NCBI GenBank assembly: GCA_038400315.1
Contig: CP151670.1
Coordinates: forward strand, 1 to 40,894
Source: Isosphaeraceae bacterium EP7
GTDB lineage: Bacteria > Planctomycetota > Planctomycetia > Isosphaerales > Isosphaeraceae
Length of the DNA stretch: 40,894 nucleotides
Direction of reading: 5' to 3'
The translations under genes were made by a program, and so were the position numbers. Each line of letters opens with the position of its first letter. Position 1 is the stretch's first letter. Below are positions 1 to 7,313 of the stretch, one piece after another. The notes below the pieces were generated by a model, which did not search any database, was not told the origin of the DNA, and was given only the letters and a program-made list of their open reading frames with translations.

Positions 1-819
1 ATGAGAAAGATCGCATGGCTGTCCGAGAAGGGCGGCGTGGGCAAGAGCACGTGCGCGATCAACACGGCCGCCGGCCTCGCACGTCGCGGCTCGCGTGTGC
101 TTCTGGTCGATGCCGACCCGCAGGCCAATGCCACGCTGGTGCTCACCGAAGGGAAGGGGAGCGGGGGCGCGAGCCTGTCTCACGTCCTCCTCGATCGCGC
201 CGACGCGGAAGAGGCGATCATCCCGACGCGGTTCGAGCGGCTCGACCTGCTCCCCTCGGACGGCACGCTCGCGGACGCCAACGTCACCCTGGCCGGCGAA
301 CTCGGCCGGGAACGCCGGCTCGCGGTGGCCATGCGGGACGTCGAGAAGGCCTACGATTACGTCGTCGTGGACACCAGCCCGGCCCGATCGCTCGTGAACG
401 TCAACGTCCTCTGCTTCGTCGATGAAGTGTACTGCCCAATCGATCCGGGCCTCTTCGCGCTCGCCGGGCTGGCCAAGTTGCAGGACGCCATCGAGGAAGT
501 CCGCAAGTACCTCGACAACGCCAGGCTCAAGATCAGCGGGCTAGTCCTCACCCGAGCCGGCTCGAATAACCTGAGCCGCGACGTCGAGGCCAGGCTCCGG
601 GAGATGTTCGGGCCCCTGGTCATGACCACGACCATCCCCGAGAACATCCGGATCGGCGAGGCCCACAGCCTCTTCCTGCCGGTCCTCGACCACTCGCCCA
701 AGTCCGCCGGCGCGAAGGCGTACGAGTCCCTGACGACGGAGATCCTGAGCCATGGCCGAGAGACGACCCGGACTCGCCCCGCTGCCCGCAAGCCTGCTTC
801 GACCGACCACGCAGCCTGA
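1..819 (+). CDS. parA: ParA-family partition ATPase
   Basis: A ParA/MinD-superfamily ATPase of 272 aa that would drive segregation of the replicon together with a centromere-binding partner. Seen: a deviant Walker A KGGVGKST at residues 10-17 with the signature lysine at 10, VDADPQA at 36-42 (Walker A'), and VVVDTSP at 121-127 (Walker B). There is no N-terminal HTH extension, so it is a short type Ib-like ParA rather than a P1-type one. The stop overlaps the next gene by 68 bp, as expected for a parA-parB pair. The gene starts at the first base of the window, so its ribosome-binding site and promoter cannot be seen here. The assignment to plasmid or phage-plasmid maintenance rather than chromosome segregation is inferred from the short form and the phage/Rep neighbours. 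Confidence 0.93.
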   Translation: MRKIAWLSEKGGVGKSTCAINTAAGLARRGSRVLLVDADPQANATLVLTEGKGSGGASLSHVLLDRADAEEAIIPTRFERLDLLPSDGTLADANVTLAGELGRERRLAVAMRDVEKAYDYVVVDTSPARSLVNVNVLCFVDEVYCPIDPGLFALAGLAKLQDAIEEVRKYLDNARLKISGLVLTRAGSNNLSRDVEARLREMFGPLVMTTTIPENIRIGEAHSLFLPVLDHSPKSAGAKAYESLTTEILSHGRETTRTRPAARKPASTDHAA

Positions 820-1090
820 GCCGGCCCAGGACGACCAGGCGGAAGACGACGGCCAGGAATCGCAGGACGGGCAGGGGGGTGCCCCCGAGACCAAGCCGGC
901 CGTTAAGCGGACCCGGACCCGGCGGCCCGTCGTGTCCACCGTGACGAAGGGCCGAAAGATCCACCTTCCCGATGACGTCCACGATCGGCTCCAGTTGATG
1001 GCCTTCCAGAAGCGATCGACCATCAGCGCCGTGGCCGCCGAGATCCTCGACCGCAACCTGCCAAGGTTCAGAGTCGAGCGGGAGGGGTGA
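752..1090 (+). CDS. Ribbon-helix-helix ParB-like centromere-binding protein
   Basis: A 112-aa protein that starts inside parA, with GGAG about 9 nt upstream of the ATG. Residues 1-60 are polar and likely disordered (Pro, Gln, Asp, Glu). From about residue 66 a basic patch leads into KGRKIHLPDDVHDRLQLMAF, a beta-strand followed by two helices typical of ribbon-helix-helix DNA-binding proteins. Small RHH partners are what type Ib ParA proteins use (ParG and omega types), so this is probably the centromere binder and autorepressor of the par operon. The disordered N-terminal tail would be the part that stimulates the ATPase. No ParB/Spo0J CTPase motif is present. The function is inferred from fold-like pattern and position. 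Confidence 0.72.
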   Translation: MAERRPGLAPLPASLLRPTTQPEPAQDDQAEDDGQESQDGQGGAPETKPAVKRTRTRRPVVSTVTKGRKIHLPDDVHDRLQLMAFQKRSTISAVAAEILDRNLPRFRVEREG

Positions 1091-1094
1091 GCGA

Positions 1095-1184
1095 GCCTAC
1101 CGGAGTGGGCGGAAGATCAGTGAGGTCGCCCAGAAAGTGCTCGACAAGGCCTTGCCCCGGTACGACGTCAACCGGGTGGGGTGA
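1095..1184 (+). pseudogene. Remnant duplicate of the RHH gene 3' end
   Basis: Directly after the RHH gene, a 29-codon stretch without a start codon reads AYRSGRKISEVAQKVLDKAL and ends in RYDVNRVG then TGA. It parallels the last 29 residues of the preceding gene (AFQKRSTISAVAAEILDRNL, ending RFRVEREG) residue for residue in spacing. This is best read as the tail of a second, diverged RHH gene, or a recombination scar that replaced one C-terminus with another. It cannot be expressed alone because no in-frame ATG, GTG or TTG precedes it. Confidence 0.55.
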
Positions 1185-1251
1185 GAACTTCAGCTTAGTG
1201 CTAGGCGTGTCACGTTAAGGAGGCTAAAATTGAGCGTTTCGCACGACTGGC

Positions 1252-1662
1252 GTGATTTTAGTGAGCACGCCAATAATGGCGAATAGAAAACCTACCGAGA
1301 TCGATATACGGCTTGAGAAAATCAAGCAGTCTTTCGGTTTAGTGAGGTGGTTAAGCGTCTGCGGATTGGCTGCGTATTTCGCTTACCTGATTCAGGACGC
1401 GTTTGTCACGATTGCCACGAGCCCACTTCCCCCAGCTTGGGTGCAGGTGGCGACCTTGGCGGTCAATACAATCGGCTCGTTGTCCGGCCCCTCGATCCTG
1501 ATCGTCTTTACTTATCGTAAATACGCCCCTTCAATAAGGGCGAGGCTCGCACGGGTCGCCACCTACGAGAAAGTCTTTGATCCCCATCGGACTTCTTCGA
1601 TGCCCAACAAAGACGAAACTGCCGAGAACAGTAGTGCAGGCAATACGGAGCCCAAGGCGTGA
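1252..1662 (+). CDS. Small two-helix membrane protein
   Basis: Unrecognised 136-aa protein. Two hydrophobic segments (about residues 31-55 and 62-86) are linked by a short loop and followed by a basic, polar C-terminal tail, so it is probably an inner-membrane protein with both ends cytosolic. The GTG at 1252 is the longest start; an in-frame ATG at 1276 (MANRKPTEID) is an alternative, and neither has a good Shine-Dalgarno. A strong AAGGAGG sits at 1217-1223 before a TTG of another frame. The last four bases GTGA are shared with the next gene, which suggests translational coupling and joint function. Base composition is lower in G+C than parA and the virion genes, a possible sign of transfer. 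Confidence 0.6.
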   Translation: MILVSTPIMANRKPTEIDIRLEKIKQSFGLVRWLSVCGLAAYFAYLIQDAFVTIATSPLPPAWVQVATLAVNTIGSLSGPSILIVFTYRKYAPSIRARLARVATYEKVFDPHRTSSMPNKDETAENSSAGNTEPKA

Positions 1663-2183
1663 GTCGCGCACACATTCAGCTAATTCTCGCGTGCTCTGCC
1701 TTGTCACTGGTCATTTCCTATGCTTGGTGGTGCACTTTCAGGCCATGGATACTCCGGGCCAACCTGTTCACGATTCGCGACAATTTATGGGAGAAGATGC
1801 TGCTGAAGAAGAATCTTGACGATCCGGATTATCGAGCACTCCGAGAGGTTATCAACGATCTGATCTCGGCCGCCTCGTGGTTGTCAGGTTTTACCTTCAT
1901 CTTCATGCTTGCGACGAACAGAGAACTGTTGGACGTGATTCGATCTGAGCCAAGCGATAAGGATGTCTTGATCGCAAGGCAGAACGTCGGCCTCTGCATC
2001 GCAGACTATCTATTGCGGATGACGCTTTTCGGGCGGATCATTTGGACTCTTGCTAGCCTCCTGAAATTCGGCGCCGATCTCAAAGGCTACGTAGGGGGCC
2101 AAGCCATTAGACTGATCCGCACCAACGCCTTTGCTCTCCGAGGAAACGAGCACGACACGACGCCAACCCTGCTTCACCAGTGA
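1659..2183 (+). CDS. Membrane-associated protein coupled to the preceding gene
   Basis: Unrecognised 174-aa protein starting at a GTG that overlaps the previous stop (GTGA), so the two form a bicistronic unit. A hydrophobic N-terminal segment (about residues 7-27, ending in YAWWCTF) could be a membrane anchor. A second hydrophobic stretch lies near residues 74-87 (SWLSGFTFIFMLA) and a third weak one near 123-137. The pair has no known domain visible; a two-component membrane effector or an entry-exclusion-type protein is possible but not supported by any motif. Lower G+C than its neighbours. Confidence 0.6.
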   Translation: MSRAHIQLILACSALSLVISYAWWCTFRPWILRANLFTIRDNLWEKMLLKKNLDDPDYRALREVINDLISAASWLSGFTFIFMLATNRELLDVIRSEPSDKDVLIARQNVGLCIADYLLRMTLFGRIIWTLASLLKFGADLKGYVGGQAIRLIRTNAFALRGNEHDTTPTLLHQ

Positions 2184-2204
2184 TCCGGTCGGAGCCCCCG
2201 CGTA

Positions 2205-2365
2205 ACGATTATCGTGTCGCGACGATCGACCTCCGCCGTGCCAAGCATCTCGCTTGTTATGGGCGACGTCCGGCGGTCAGACCCAAACAACCTTCATGGT
2301 TGTTAGGCTGGGGCCGCCGTGGCTCGCAAAACGATTATCGTTTCGCGATGGTCGACCGCCGCCGT
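2205..2365. repeat. Imperfect 35-bp direct repeat, 126 bp apart, with palindromic core
   Basis: Two copies (2205-2239 and 2331-2365) are identical at 31 of 35 positions. Each begins with the near-palindrome ACGATTATCGT, continues with TCGCGA and ends in CCGCCGT. In the second copy the palindrome extends to 15 bp (AAACGATTATCGTTT, 2329-2343, arms of 7 around a central T). The block is non-coding and follows the par region. It could be a protein-binding array such as a centromere or operator, or part of an origin; this is inference. Confidence 0.6.
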
Positions 2366-2456
2366 AACAAGCCTCTCCCTTGGTGCTGGCGGTCGCCCAA
2401 ACAATCATCATAATTAGATGGCAATCGTCGCCAAACAACCTTAATGATTGTTTGGC
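2283..2456. repeat. Nested hairpins with CCAAACAA arms
   Basis: Three related inverted repeats. At 2283-2307, AACAACC pairs with GGTTGTT around TTCAT, extended by CC/GG across an A/A mismatch. At 2430-2456, GCCAAACAA pairs perfectly with TTGTTTGGC around a 9-nt loop. CCAAACAATCAT at 2397-2408 is also a perfect complement of 2444-2455, so two alternative structures share one arm. Mutually exclusive folding resembles a regulatory RNA or a folded ssDNA site. No T-run follows any stem, so none is a standard terminator. Confidence 0.55.
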
Positions 2457-2480
2457 TGCCGAAGCCAAGGCGGGCGGGAG

Positions 2481-2500
2481 TTTTACTGGCTTCTCAGTAA
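2481..2500 (-). terminator. Stem-loop downstream of the MBL operon
   Basis: TTACTG (2483-2488) pairs with CAGTAA (2495-2500) about 28 nt after the last stop of the minus-strand operon. The same TTTTACTGG...TCAGTAA design recurs at 8837-8858, again just after a minus-strand gene end. Placement suggests a transcript 3' end, but there is no U-tract. Confidence 0.35.
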
Positions 2501-2527
2501 CAGGCCCAGGTCGTTGCTCTCCACCCG

Positions 2528-2791
2528 TCAACTCAGCCGGGCGGCGGCCTGCTCCAGCGTGACGTAGTTACCCGCCAGGTACTGCTCCCAACTCTCCCGG
2601 CACATCGCCTCGTCCACCCACGGACAGAACTCCATAAAGGCGGCACGGGCCGTCTCCACCCGATCGGCGTGCCAGCGGAGATGACGGGCCTCGACGTGAC
2701 AACCGCTCGCCCGGGCCGCCTCGACACACTCCCCGAAACGTCGGCAGGCCACGACGGCGGCGGCGAACTTCGCGGCGTGGCGTAGACCCAC
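2528..2791 (-). CDS. Small helical protein closing the MBL operon
   Basis: Unrecognised 87-aa protein, predicted mostly helical, rich in Ala, Arg and Glu, with four cysteines and several histidines (for example CRRFGECVEAARASGCHVEA). It lies 27 bp after the MBL-fold gene on the same strand, so it is probably the last gene of the operon that starts at 6323. It could be an accessory or antidote to the enzymes upstream. Competing frames on both strands here look like composition artefacts. Confidence 0.45.
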   Translation of the reverse strand: MGLRHAAKFAAAVVACRRFGECVEAARASGCHVEARHLRWHADRVETARAAFMEFCPWVDEAMCRESWEQYLAGNYVTLEQAAARLS

Positions 2792-2818
2792 AGCTTGGAA
2801 GTCGATGTCGCCCGAGAA

Positions 2819-4183
2819 TCAAAATGTGAACGACCGCTTCGCGCACAGGAGGCTCTCGGCCTCGGCCATCGCGGTGCCCATCTCGTCGGAATCTGTCGAG
2901 AGGAAATTGCTCTTGGCCTGCAGCTCGGCGACAAGCTTCTCGCGAGGGACCTCGGTCCCTCGCGTGGGGGAACCGTGCTTTCCTTCGAGCGTGGAGACCA
3001 TCGTCTGGAGTCGTGTCTTGCTCGCCTCGTCCTCGGATCGGAGGTCAAACAACTCCCAGAGAGTCTTCGGCGTGGCGTTGAGGCTGCCGTGGTGGCCGAC
3101 CTTATACAACTCCACCCGTCGTAGGAGCGCGAGCTTCTCCTCCCGGTCCGGCGCGTGCTTCAGCGCGTAGAGCCAGTTCTCGATCTGGGCGTCCCCAGGG
3201 AACAGGAAAGCGCGGCCGTCGATCTCGAACAGAAGGATGACGCTCGTATTGTTCATGGCCGCGTCGAGGATGCGGACCAGCTCCAGCATCTGCTCGCCCG
3301 GGATGCGATCGAGCTGCGGGATCAACCACCGTGTGTACGGGGGCTGGTCGGACGGCTTGACGACCCGCCTCGGGAATAGGGGCTTCGTGGCATCGGCGCG
3401 GGCGCCGGGTTCCGGCAGGGCCGATCGGGCCAGGAGGTGCCAGAACTCATCCGGGTCGCGCGCCCGCTCCTTCAAAATCTCCTTCGACTGCCTCAAGTTG
3501 GGCGGCCCCAGGACGTGGACCATCACGCCCGGCAGGAGTTTCGACAGGTGCGTTTTGTCGCCGTAAGCCAGATATTCGGACCGAGCACTCATGCTCATTA
3601 GGTTCTTCACGGCCGAGAGGTTCGCGAGATTGGTCTCGCCAAGAAACTCCAATTCAGTGAGCCGCGGGTCCGTCCTCAGTTTCGCCTCGGCACGCTCGGC
3701 AGCCCGCCGTTGAACCTCCGTCACGAGCGCCGCGGCGAACTCGTTCATCTGGCGGAGCGAGCGGACGAAGGCCGTCTTCGAGAGGCCGGCGCCCTGGGCG
3801 GCCGTCGCGTCCGTGGCGGCCTTGGGGTCCTCGGTCCAGGGCTGGATCACGAGGTCCGGTTTCAGCGCAGCGATAATGTCGCCCGAGCCGTCGCCATCGT
3901 CGTTCGTAGCGAAGCCGCTGATGTGGTCCTTGTGCCGGTGCGTGGCCACGACCGCCGTGAGCTTCCCGTCGGGGTGGGCCGCCGACTTGCAGACCTCCCG
4001 GATCGCCCGGGATACGGCCACGAGGTCGGTCTTGCGAGCGGCCTTGGTTGGTGTTTGCGTGCTGCCGAAATCGATCAGGACATGCCGGTCGTCGCCCTTC
4101 GGGTAGTTGAAGGTCAGCAGGAAGCAATCGCCAAAGCCGACCTGATACATCCGGACGGTGAGGCTCGTCGGAACCTTGCTCAT
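2819..4183 (-). CDS. Metallo-beta-lactamase-fold hydrolase, ComEC/Rec2-like
   Basis: A 454-aa MBL-fold protein. Seen: an opening strand segment RMYQVGFGDCFLLTF as in ComEC-type MBL domains, the metal motif H82-x-H84-x-D86-H87 (THRHKDH), a later FPGD with D331, and KVGHHGS with H364-H365. These are the ligands expected for a two-metal hydrolase. There is no signal peptide and no transmembrane segment, so unlike ComEC it is probably cytosolic. The ATG at 4183 is chosen because it overlaps the upstream TGA as ATGA; a GTG at 4207 is an upstream alternative. The insert between about residues 120 and 300 is long and helical and may carry specificity. Its coupling to a metallopeptidase and an XRE regulator suggests a nuclease or nucleotide hydrolase effector, which is inference. 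Confidence 0.85.
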   Translation of the reverse strand: MSKVPTSLTVRMYQVGFGDCFLLTFNYPKGDDRHVLIDFGSTQTPTKAARKTDLVAVSRAIREVCKSAAHPDGKLTAVVATHRHKDHISGFATNDDGDGSGDIIAALKPDLVIQPWTEDPKAATDATAAQGAGLSKTAFVRSLRQMNEFAAALVTEVQRRAAERAEAKLRTDPRLTELEFLGETNLANLSAVKNLMSMSARSEYLAYGDKTHLSKLLPGVMVHVLGPPNLRQSKEILKERARDPDEFWHLLARSALPEPGARADATKPLFPRRVVKPSDQPPYTRWLIPQLDRIPGEQMLELVRILDAAMNNTSVILLFEIDGRAFLFPGDAQIENWLYALKHAPDREEKLALLRRVELYKVGHHGSLNATPKTLWELFDLRSEDEASKTRLQTMVSTLEGKHGSPTRGTEVPREKLVAELQAKSNFLSTDSDEMGTAMAEAESLLCAKRSFTF

Positions 4184-5982
4184 ATCCAGGCCTCCGGGGT
4201 GGGGCACGACCTGTCCATCGCGCGCAAGCGGTGCATCGCCGAGAACCTCCGGCGGAGCGACTTGCCGTTGCTAAACTCGCCGAAATCCCAGAGGTGCTGG
4301 AGGCGTGTCGACTGCTTCTCGACGTCGTCGAGGCGGTTGTTCACGTGGAATTTGAGGCGGCCGTATTCGTCGAAGATCAGCGTCCCGCCACCCTGGAGGA
4401 TCACCTTGGTGTCGTCCGGCATCCCGAGCGGCTTGCGAACGCCTCGCCGCTCGGGGTCGCGGGGGTCGGGGAAGTCCCCCAGCTCCCCGGCACGCAACTC
4501 GATCTGCTGCTCGTATTCGGCGACCGTCTCGCGCAGGAGGAACCCGTCCTCGGGACCGACCCGGATACAGGGGCGGACCGAGTTCACGTGGGTGAAGACG
4601 CCCTCGGCCAGTTTCAGCGGCCCGCGATTCTCCCACAGGAACCGGAAGACCTCGTCGGGGTCGCGAGTGAGCGATTCGAACCGTGTCCGCGAGTAGCTGA
4701 GCGCGCCCTCGCTGCGCGCACTGGCCGTCGCCCAGAGGCCCGCCTCACCGGTTTTCGGGTTCTTATCGGAGGCGGGCACGATGCCGTACGCAAGGAAGCT
4801 CTCGCGGAGCGCGTCGCGGAACCGGAAGGCGGTGTCGTCGGGGCGGATCTCGGCGTCCGCGGTGAGGATGGCGCTCAGGAAGTCGCCGAATTCAAGATGG
4901 ACAGGCGGGCAATAGTCCAGCCCGCGGATCGTCATCGTCAGGAGGTAATCGGCGGCCCTCCCGCCCTCCTCGGCCACCCGCTCGCGATGGAGCCGCTGGG
5001 ACTGGCCATCGCCGAGGGTCGACAGACGCCACGCCCAGACCTCCAGAAACGCGTTCATCATGGCGGCGACGAGGATCTCGCCGCGCCGATGAGGCTCCTG
5101 GAATTCCGGATCCTCGCGATAGTGACGCGGATCCGGCTCGATGAGGGCTGATTGCCGCAGGGGCCTGCCGCGGACAGCGTTGAGCTCGTCGCCCATCTCC
5201 TCGCCCAGTCCCAGTAGAACGGACTCGCGGAGGTTCTTGACCGTAAGCTTCCGCACATCCACGAATTCGGGTTGGACAGTGACGGCGAGACGCCCCGCGT
5301 GGCGATCGAGCAGTGCACGGACCACGTCATCGATCGCGAAGACGGAAAGCAGCGCCACGACGTCGGACACACCCTCGTGGAAAGCCGCCTGGTCCACCGA
5401 CGACGGATCGAGGAAGCAGGCCCGGAGGCCGTCCACCAAGGCGTGCGTCGTCTCGTGAGCGACCACGTCGTGGGAGAGGCAACTGAAGATCGTCCCGCCA
5501 CCCCGGCCCGGGAAATACCCGAACAGCAACGCCTCGTGCTCCCGCGAGTAGAACGCGTTGGCGTCGGCGAAGGCGTGGGGCGCGACCTTCAATTGGTGCG
5601 GCTTGAACCCCCAGGCAACCCGGCGGCCAAGCGCGAATTCGAATCGAGAAAGGATCCTCATCACGATCGCATAGACGTTTTGGGAGTGGAACCCCGGGTC
5701 GCCGAGGAGTTTCTCGTCGGACGCGTCCAGGAACGGATCCTTACCATCCTTCAGGGGCGGCGCAGCCTTGTAGAGCGTTCTGGATGAAGCGTCGTAATCG
5801 ATAACCTGGACCCGGTAACCCCACGGCCCGCCGGCCAGCTCCTCGGCCGGGATCGAGACCTGGGTCGTCAGGATCGTCCCGTCCCGGTCCTTGACCATCG
5901 GGTCCTGCGCGATAATCGTCAGCTTCCTCGTGGCGGTCGGCGTCATCGACTTCGCCTCCAGGGTCCTCGTGCTCAGCTTCAC
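4180..5982 (-). CDS. HExxH metallopeptidase (gluzincin/M4-like)
   Basis: A 600-aa protein with a zinc-peptidase core. HETTH is at 176-180 in the context SHDVVAHETTHALVDG, and a third-ligand candidate E203 lies in FHEGVSDVVALL, 23 residues after the second His. HExxH plus a downstream E-x-x-SD arrangement is the thermolysin/gluzincin signature. A wide N-terminal region (1-170) and a long C-terminal region (about 330-600) are not assignable; the latter contains VILQGGGTLIFDEYGRLKFH, a beta-hairpin-like segment. No signal peptide is visible, unlike secreted M4 enzymes, so it probably acts inside the cell. ATGA overlaps at both ends (5979-5982 and 4180-4183) bind it tightly to the XRE and MBL genes. 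An intracellular protease co-translated with an MBL-fold enzyme suggests a proteolytic activation or effector pair. Confidence 0.8.
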   Translation of the reverse strand: MKLSTRTLEAKSMTPTATRKLTIIAQDPMVKDRDGTILTTQVSIPAEELAGGPWGYRVQVIDYDASSRTLYKAAPPLKDGKDPFLDASDEKLLGDPGFHSQNVYAIVMRILSRFEFALGRRVAWGFKPHQLKVAPHAFADANAFYSREHEALLFGYFPGRGGGTIFSCLSHDVVAHETTHALVDGLRACFLDPSSVDQAAFHEGVSDVVALLSVFAIDDVVRALLDRHAGRLAVTVQPEFVDVRKLTVKNLRESVLLGLGEEMGDELNAVRGRPLRQSALIEPDPRHYREDPEFQEPHRRGEILVAAMMNAFLEVWAWRLSTLGDGQSQRLHRERVAEEGGRAADYLLTMTIRGLDYCPPVHLEFGDFLSAILTADAEIRPDDTAFRFRDALRESFLAYGIVPASDKNPKTGEAGLWATASARSEGALSYSRTRFESLTRDPDEVFRFLWENRGPLKLAEGVFTHVNSVRPCIRVGPEDGFLLRETVAEYEQQIELRAGELGDFPDPRDPERRGVRKPLGMPDDTKVILQGGGTLIFDEYGRLKFHVNNRLDDVEKQSTRLQHLWDFGEFSNGKSLRRRFSAMHRLRAMDRSCPTPEAWI

Positions 5983-6323
5983 GCCTCATCATCCAGGTCG
6001 ACCATCTTCAACTCGACCGACGCCCCCAACGCCATTGCGTAGCGGAACAACACATTCAGGGTTGGATTATAGATCACGCCCCCCTCCAACTCGCTGACGA
6101 CGTCCAGCGGCAGGCCCGACTCCTTGGCCACGGCTTCGACCGAAATCCCCAGCGACTCGCGTCGGGCCTTCAGGTCGAAGACCAGGCTCTCGAGTTGAAC
6201 CTTGGCGAGCATTGTGCCAGGCTCGCCGGTGATCGTTCCGTCGGCGATCAGTTCGTCAAAGTCGGGCTTGTCTCGGTCGAGCCGCTCAACCAGGGCACGC
6301 TGTTCGGCGGTCAATTCTGGCAT
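5979..6323 (-). CDS. XRE-family HTH regulator of the peptidase-MBL operon
   Basis: A 114-aa protein with a helix-turn-helix of Cro/CI type near residues 56-95 (LKARRESLGISVEAVAKESG followed by LPLDVVSELEGG). The ATG at 6323 is chosen over the upstream GTG-type start because AAGGA lies 5 nt before it. The N-terminal 50 residues are acidic and resemble the extension of HigA-like antitoxins. It is the first gene of the operon and overlaps the peptidase start by ATGA. It would be the autoregulator, and may also be the substrate or sensor cleaved by the peptidase, as in the known XRE/ImmA-type pairs. That role is an analogy and not shown by sequence. Confidence 0.8.
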   Translation of the reverse strand: MPELTAEQRALVERLDRDKPDFDELIADGTITGEPGTMLAKVQLESLVFDLKARRESLGISVEAVAKESGLPLDVVSELEGGVIYNPTLNVLFRYAMALGASVELKMVDLDDEA

Positions 6324-6427
6324 GGGAATCCTTGATGGGTCGACGGTGAGACGGTGGCCGTCCCGTGACAAACGTGACAGAACGCCTCATGCTCTCGAAG
6401 CGGAGGCATTCTGTTGGATAGTAACCT

Positions 6428-7297
6428 CTATCCGGCTACGCCCAAATCTATGTCGACTGTCTTGATGACCGCCGACGTTGGATCCGCATGGACTGCGGTC
6501 GAGACAACCGCTGGCGGTGTAGCAGGAGGCCCATCGGAAGGGTGATTTCGCGACTCCAGGAATCCCTTCGCAATTCCGTTGCCGACTTCCCCTAGCGCTG
6601 AGCTGAGGATCGTGCTCGCAGTGAAACCTACGGCGCCGCACGTCCCAGTTACCATCAATCCCCACACCCAACTCCATCTGCTCTGCCTCTCGGTTGCGTC
6701 AGCCGGAATGGCTCTGGCGATGGATTCTGCTTGATCGAGAAGTTCGTCGGCCGTCGGGGGACTTGTGGATGGGATACTTGTTGTGGTTCCATCCTCTCCC
6801 ACTCCGAGGCCGGCTCTGATCTCTGCTAGACGTGCGTAAAAGCCCGCTTGGAGGCTTTTGTCCTGAACCTGATCGGCTAACTCCCTGATCTGAGTGATTT
6901 TTTCTATGGTTGGAGCTTCCTTAAGGACAAGATCGATAGCCCATCGTAGAGCAATATCTTTCTGTACGCCGTTTCCGATTTGAGATATTGTCTTGATGGA
7001 ATCCTTAGATCTGCCGATTAAAATTTGGCTCCGGGCGACTCGGCCTAATGAATAGTTGCGGGGGCTGAGCGTCTCTTCGGGTTTAACATTATGAGTGGTC
7101 GCAGCCTGAGAATTATTGTCGCCACCCATCACGCGGATTCGTCCGCCCTCTCCACCTCCATGACCATTTGGAACTATCGGAATGGCGATGTCGTTCGTGG
7201 ACCACATGATGAGCATCAGTAATCCTAAAGCCATCCCAAGAGCTGCGCCCCACACACTCGTCGGGACGCTCTTTCGGCCTGTCGCCTTGTCAATCAT
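6428..7297 (-). CDS. Membrane-anchored partner of the secreted caspase-like protein
   Basis: Unrecognised 290-aa protein. The ATG at 7297 has GAAGGGG upstream and lies 16 bp after the caspase-like gene, so the two are co-transcribed. Features: a transmembrane segment near residues 17-33 (VWGAALGMALGLLMLIMW), a Gly-rich linker, then a helical region with repeats of short helices (ALRWAIDLVLKEA, QIRELADQVQDKSLQAGFYA) suggestive of TPR-like or alpha-solenoid structure. A second hydrophobic segment is near residue 210 (WVWGLMVTGTCGAVGFTAST). The C-terminus is Pro/Ala rich. It may tether or sense for the caspase partner at the membrane. Confidence 0.6.
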   Translation of the reverse strand: MIDKATGRKSVPTSVWGAALGMALGLLMLIMWSTNDIAIPIVPNGHGGGEGGRIRVMGGDNNSQAATTHNVKPEETLSPRNYSLGRVARSQILIGRSKDSIKTISQIGNGVQKDIALRWAIDLVLKEAPTIEKITQIRELADQVQDKSLQAGFYARLAEIRAGLGVGEDGTTTSIPSTSPPTADELLDQAESIARAIPADATERQSRWSWVWGLMVTGTCGAVGFTASTILSSALGEVGNGIAKGFLESRNHPSDGPPATPPAVVSTAVHADPTSAVIKTVDIDLGVAG

Positions 7298-7313
7298 GTT
7301 TGGCCCCTTCGAT

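Noticed and set aside
2795-3170. Plus-strand frames overlapping the MBL gene 3' end
   Set aside because: Antisense to a gene with a complete metal-binding set.
4231-5151. 306-aa plus-strand frame antisense to the metallopeptidase
   Set aside because: The metallopeptidase has HExxH and coupled overlaps on both sides.
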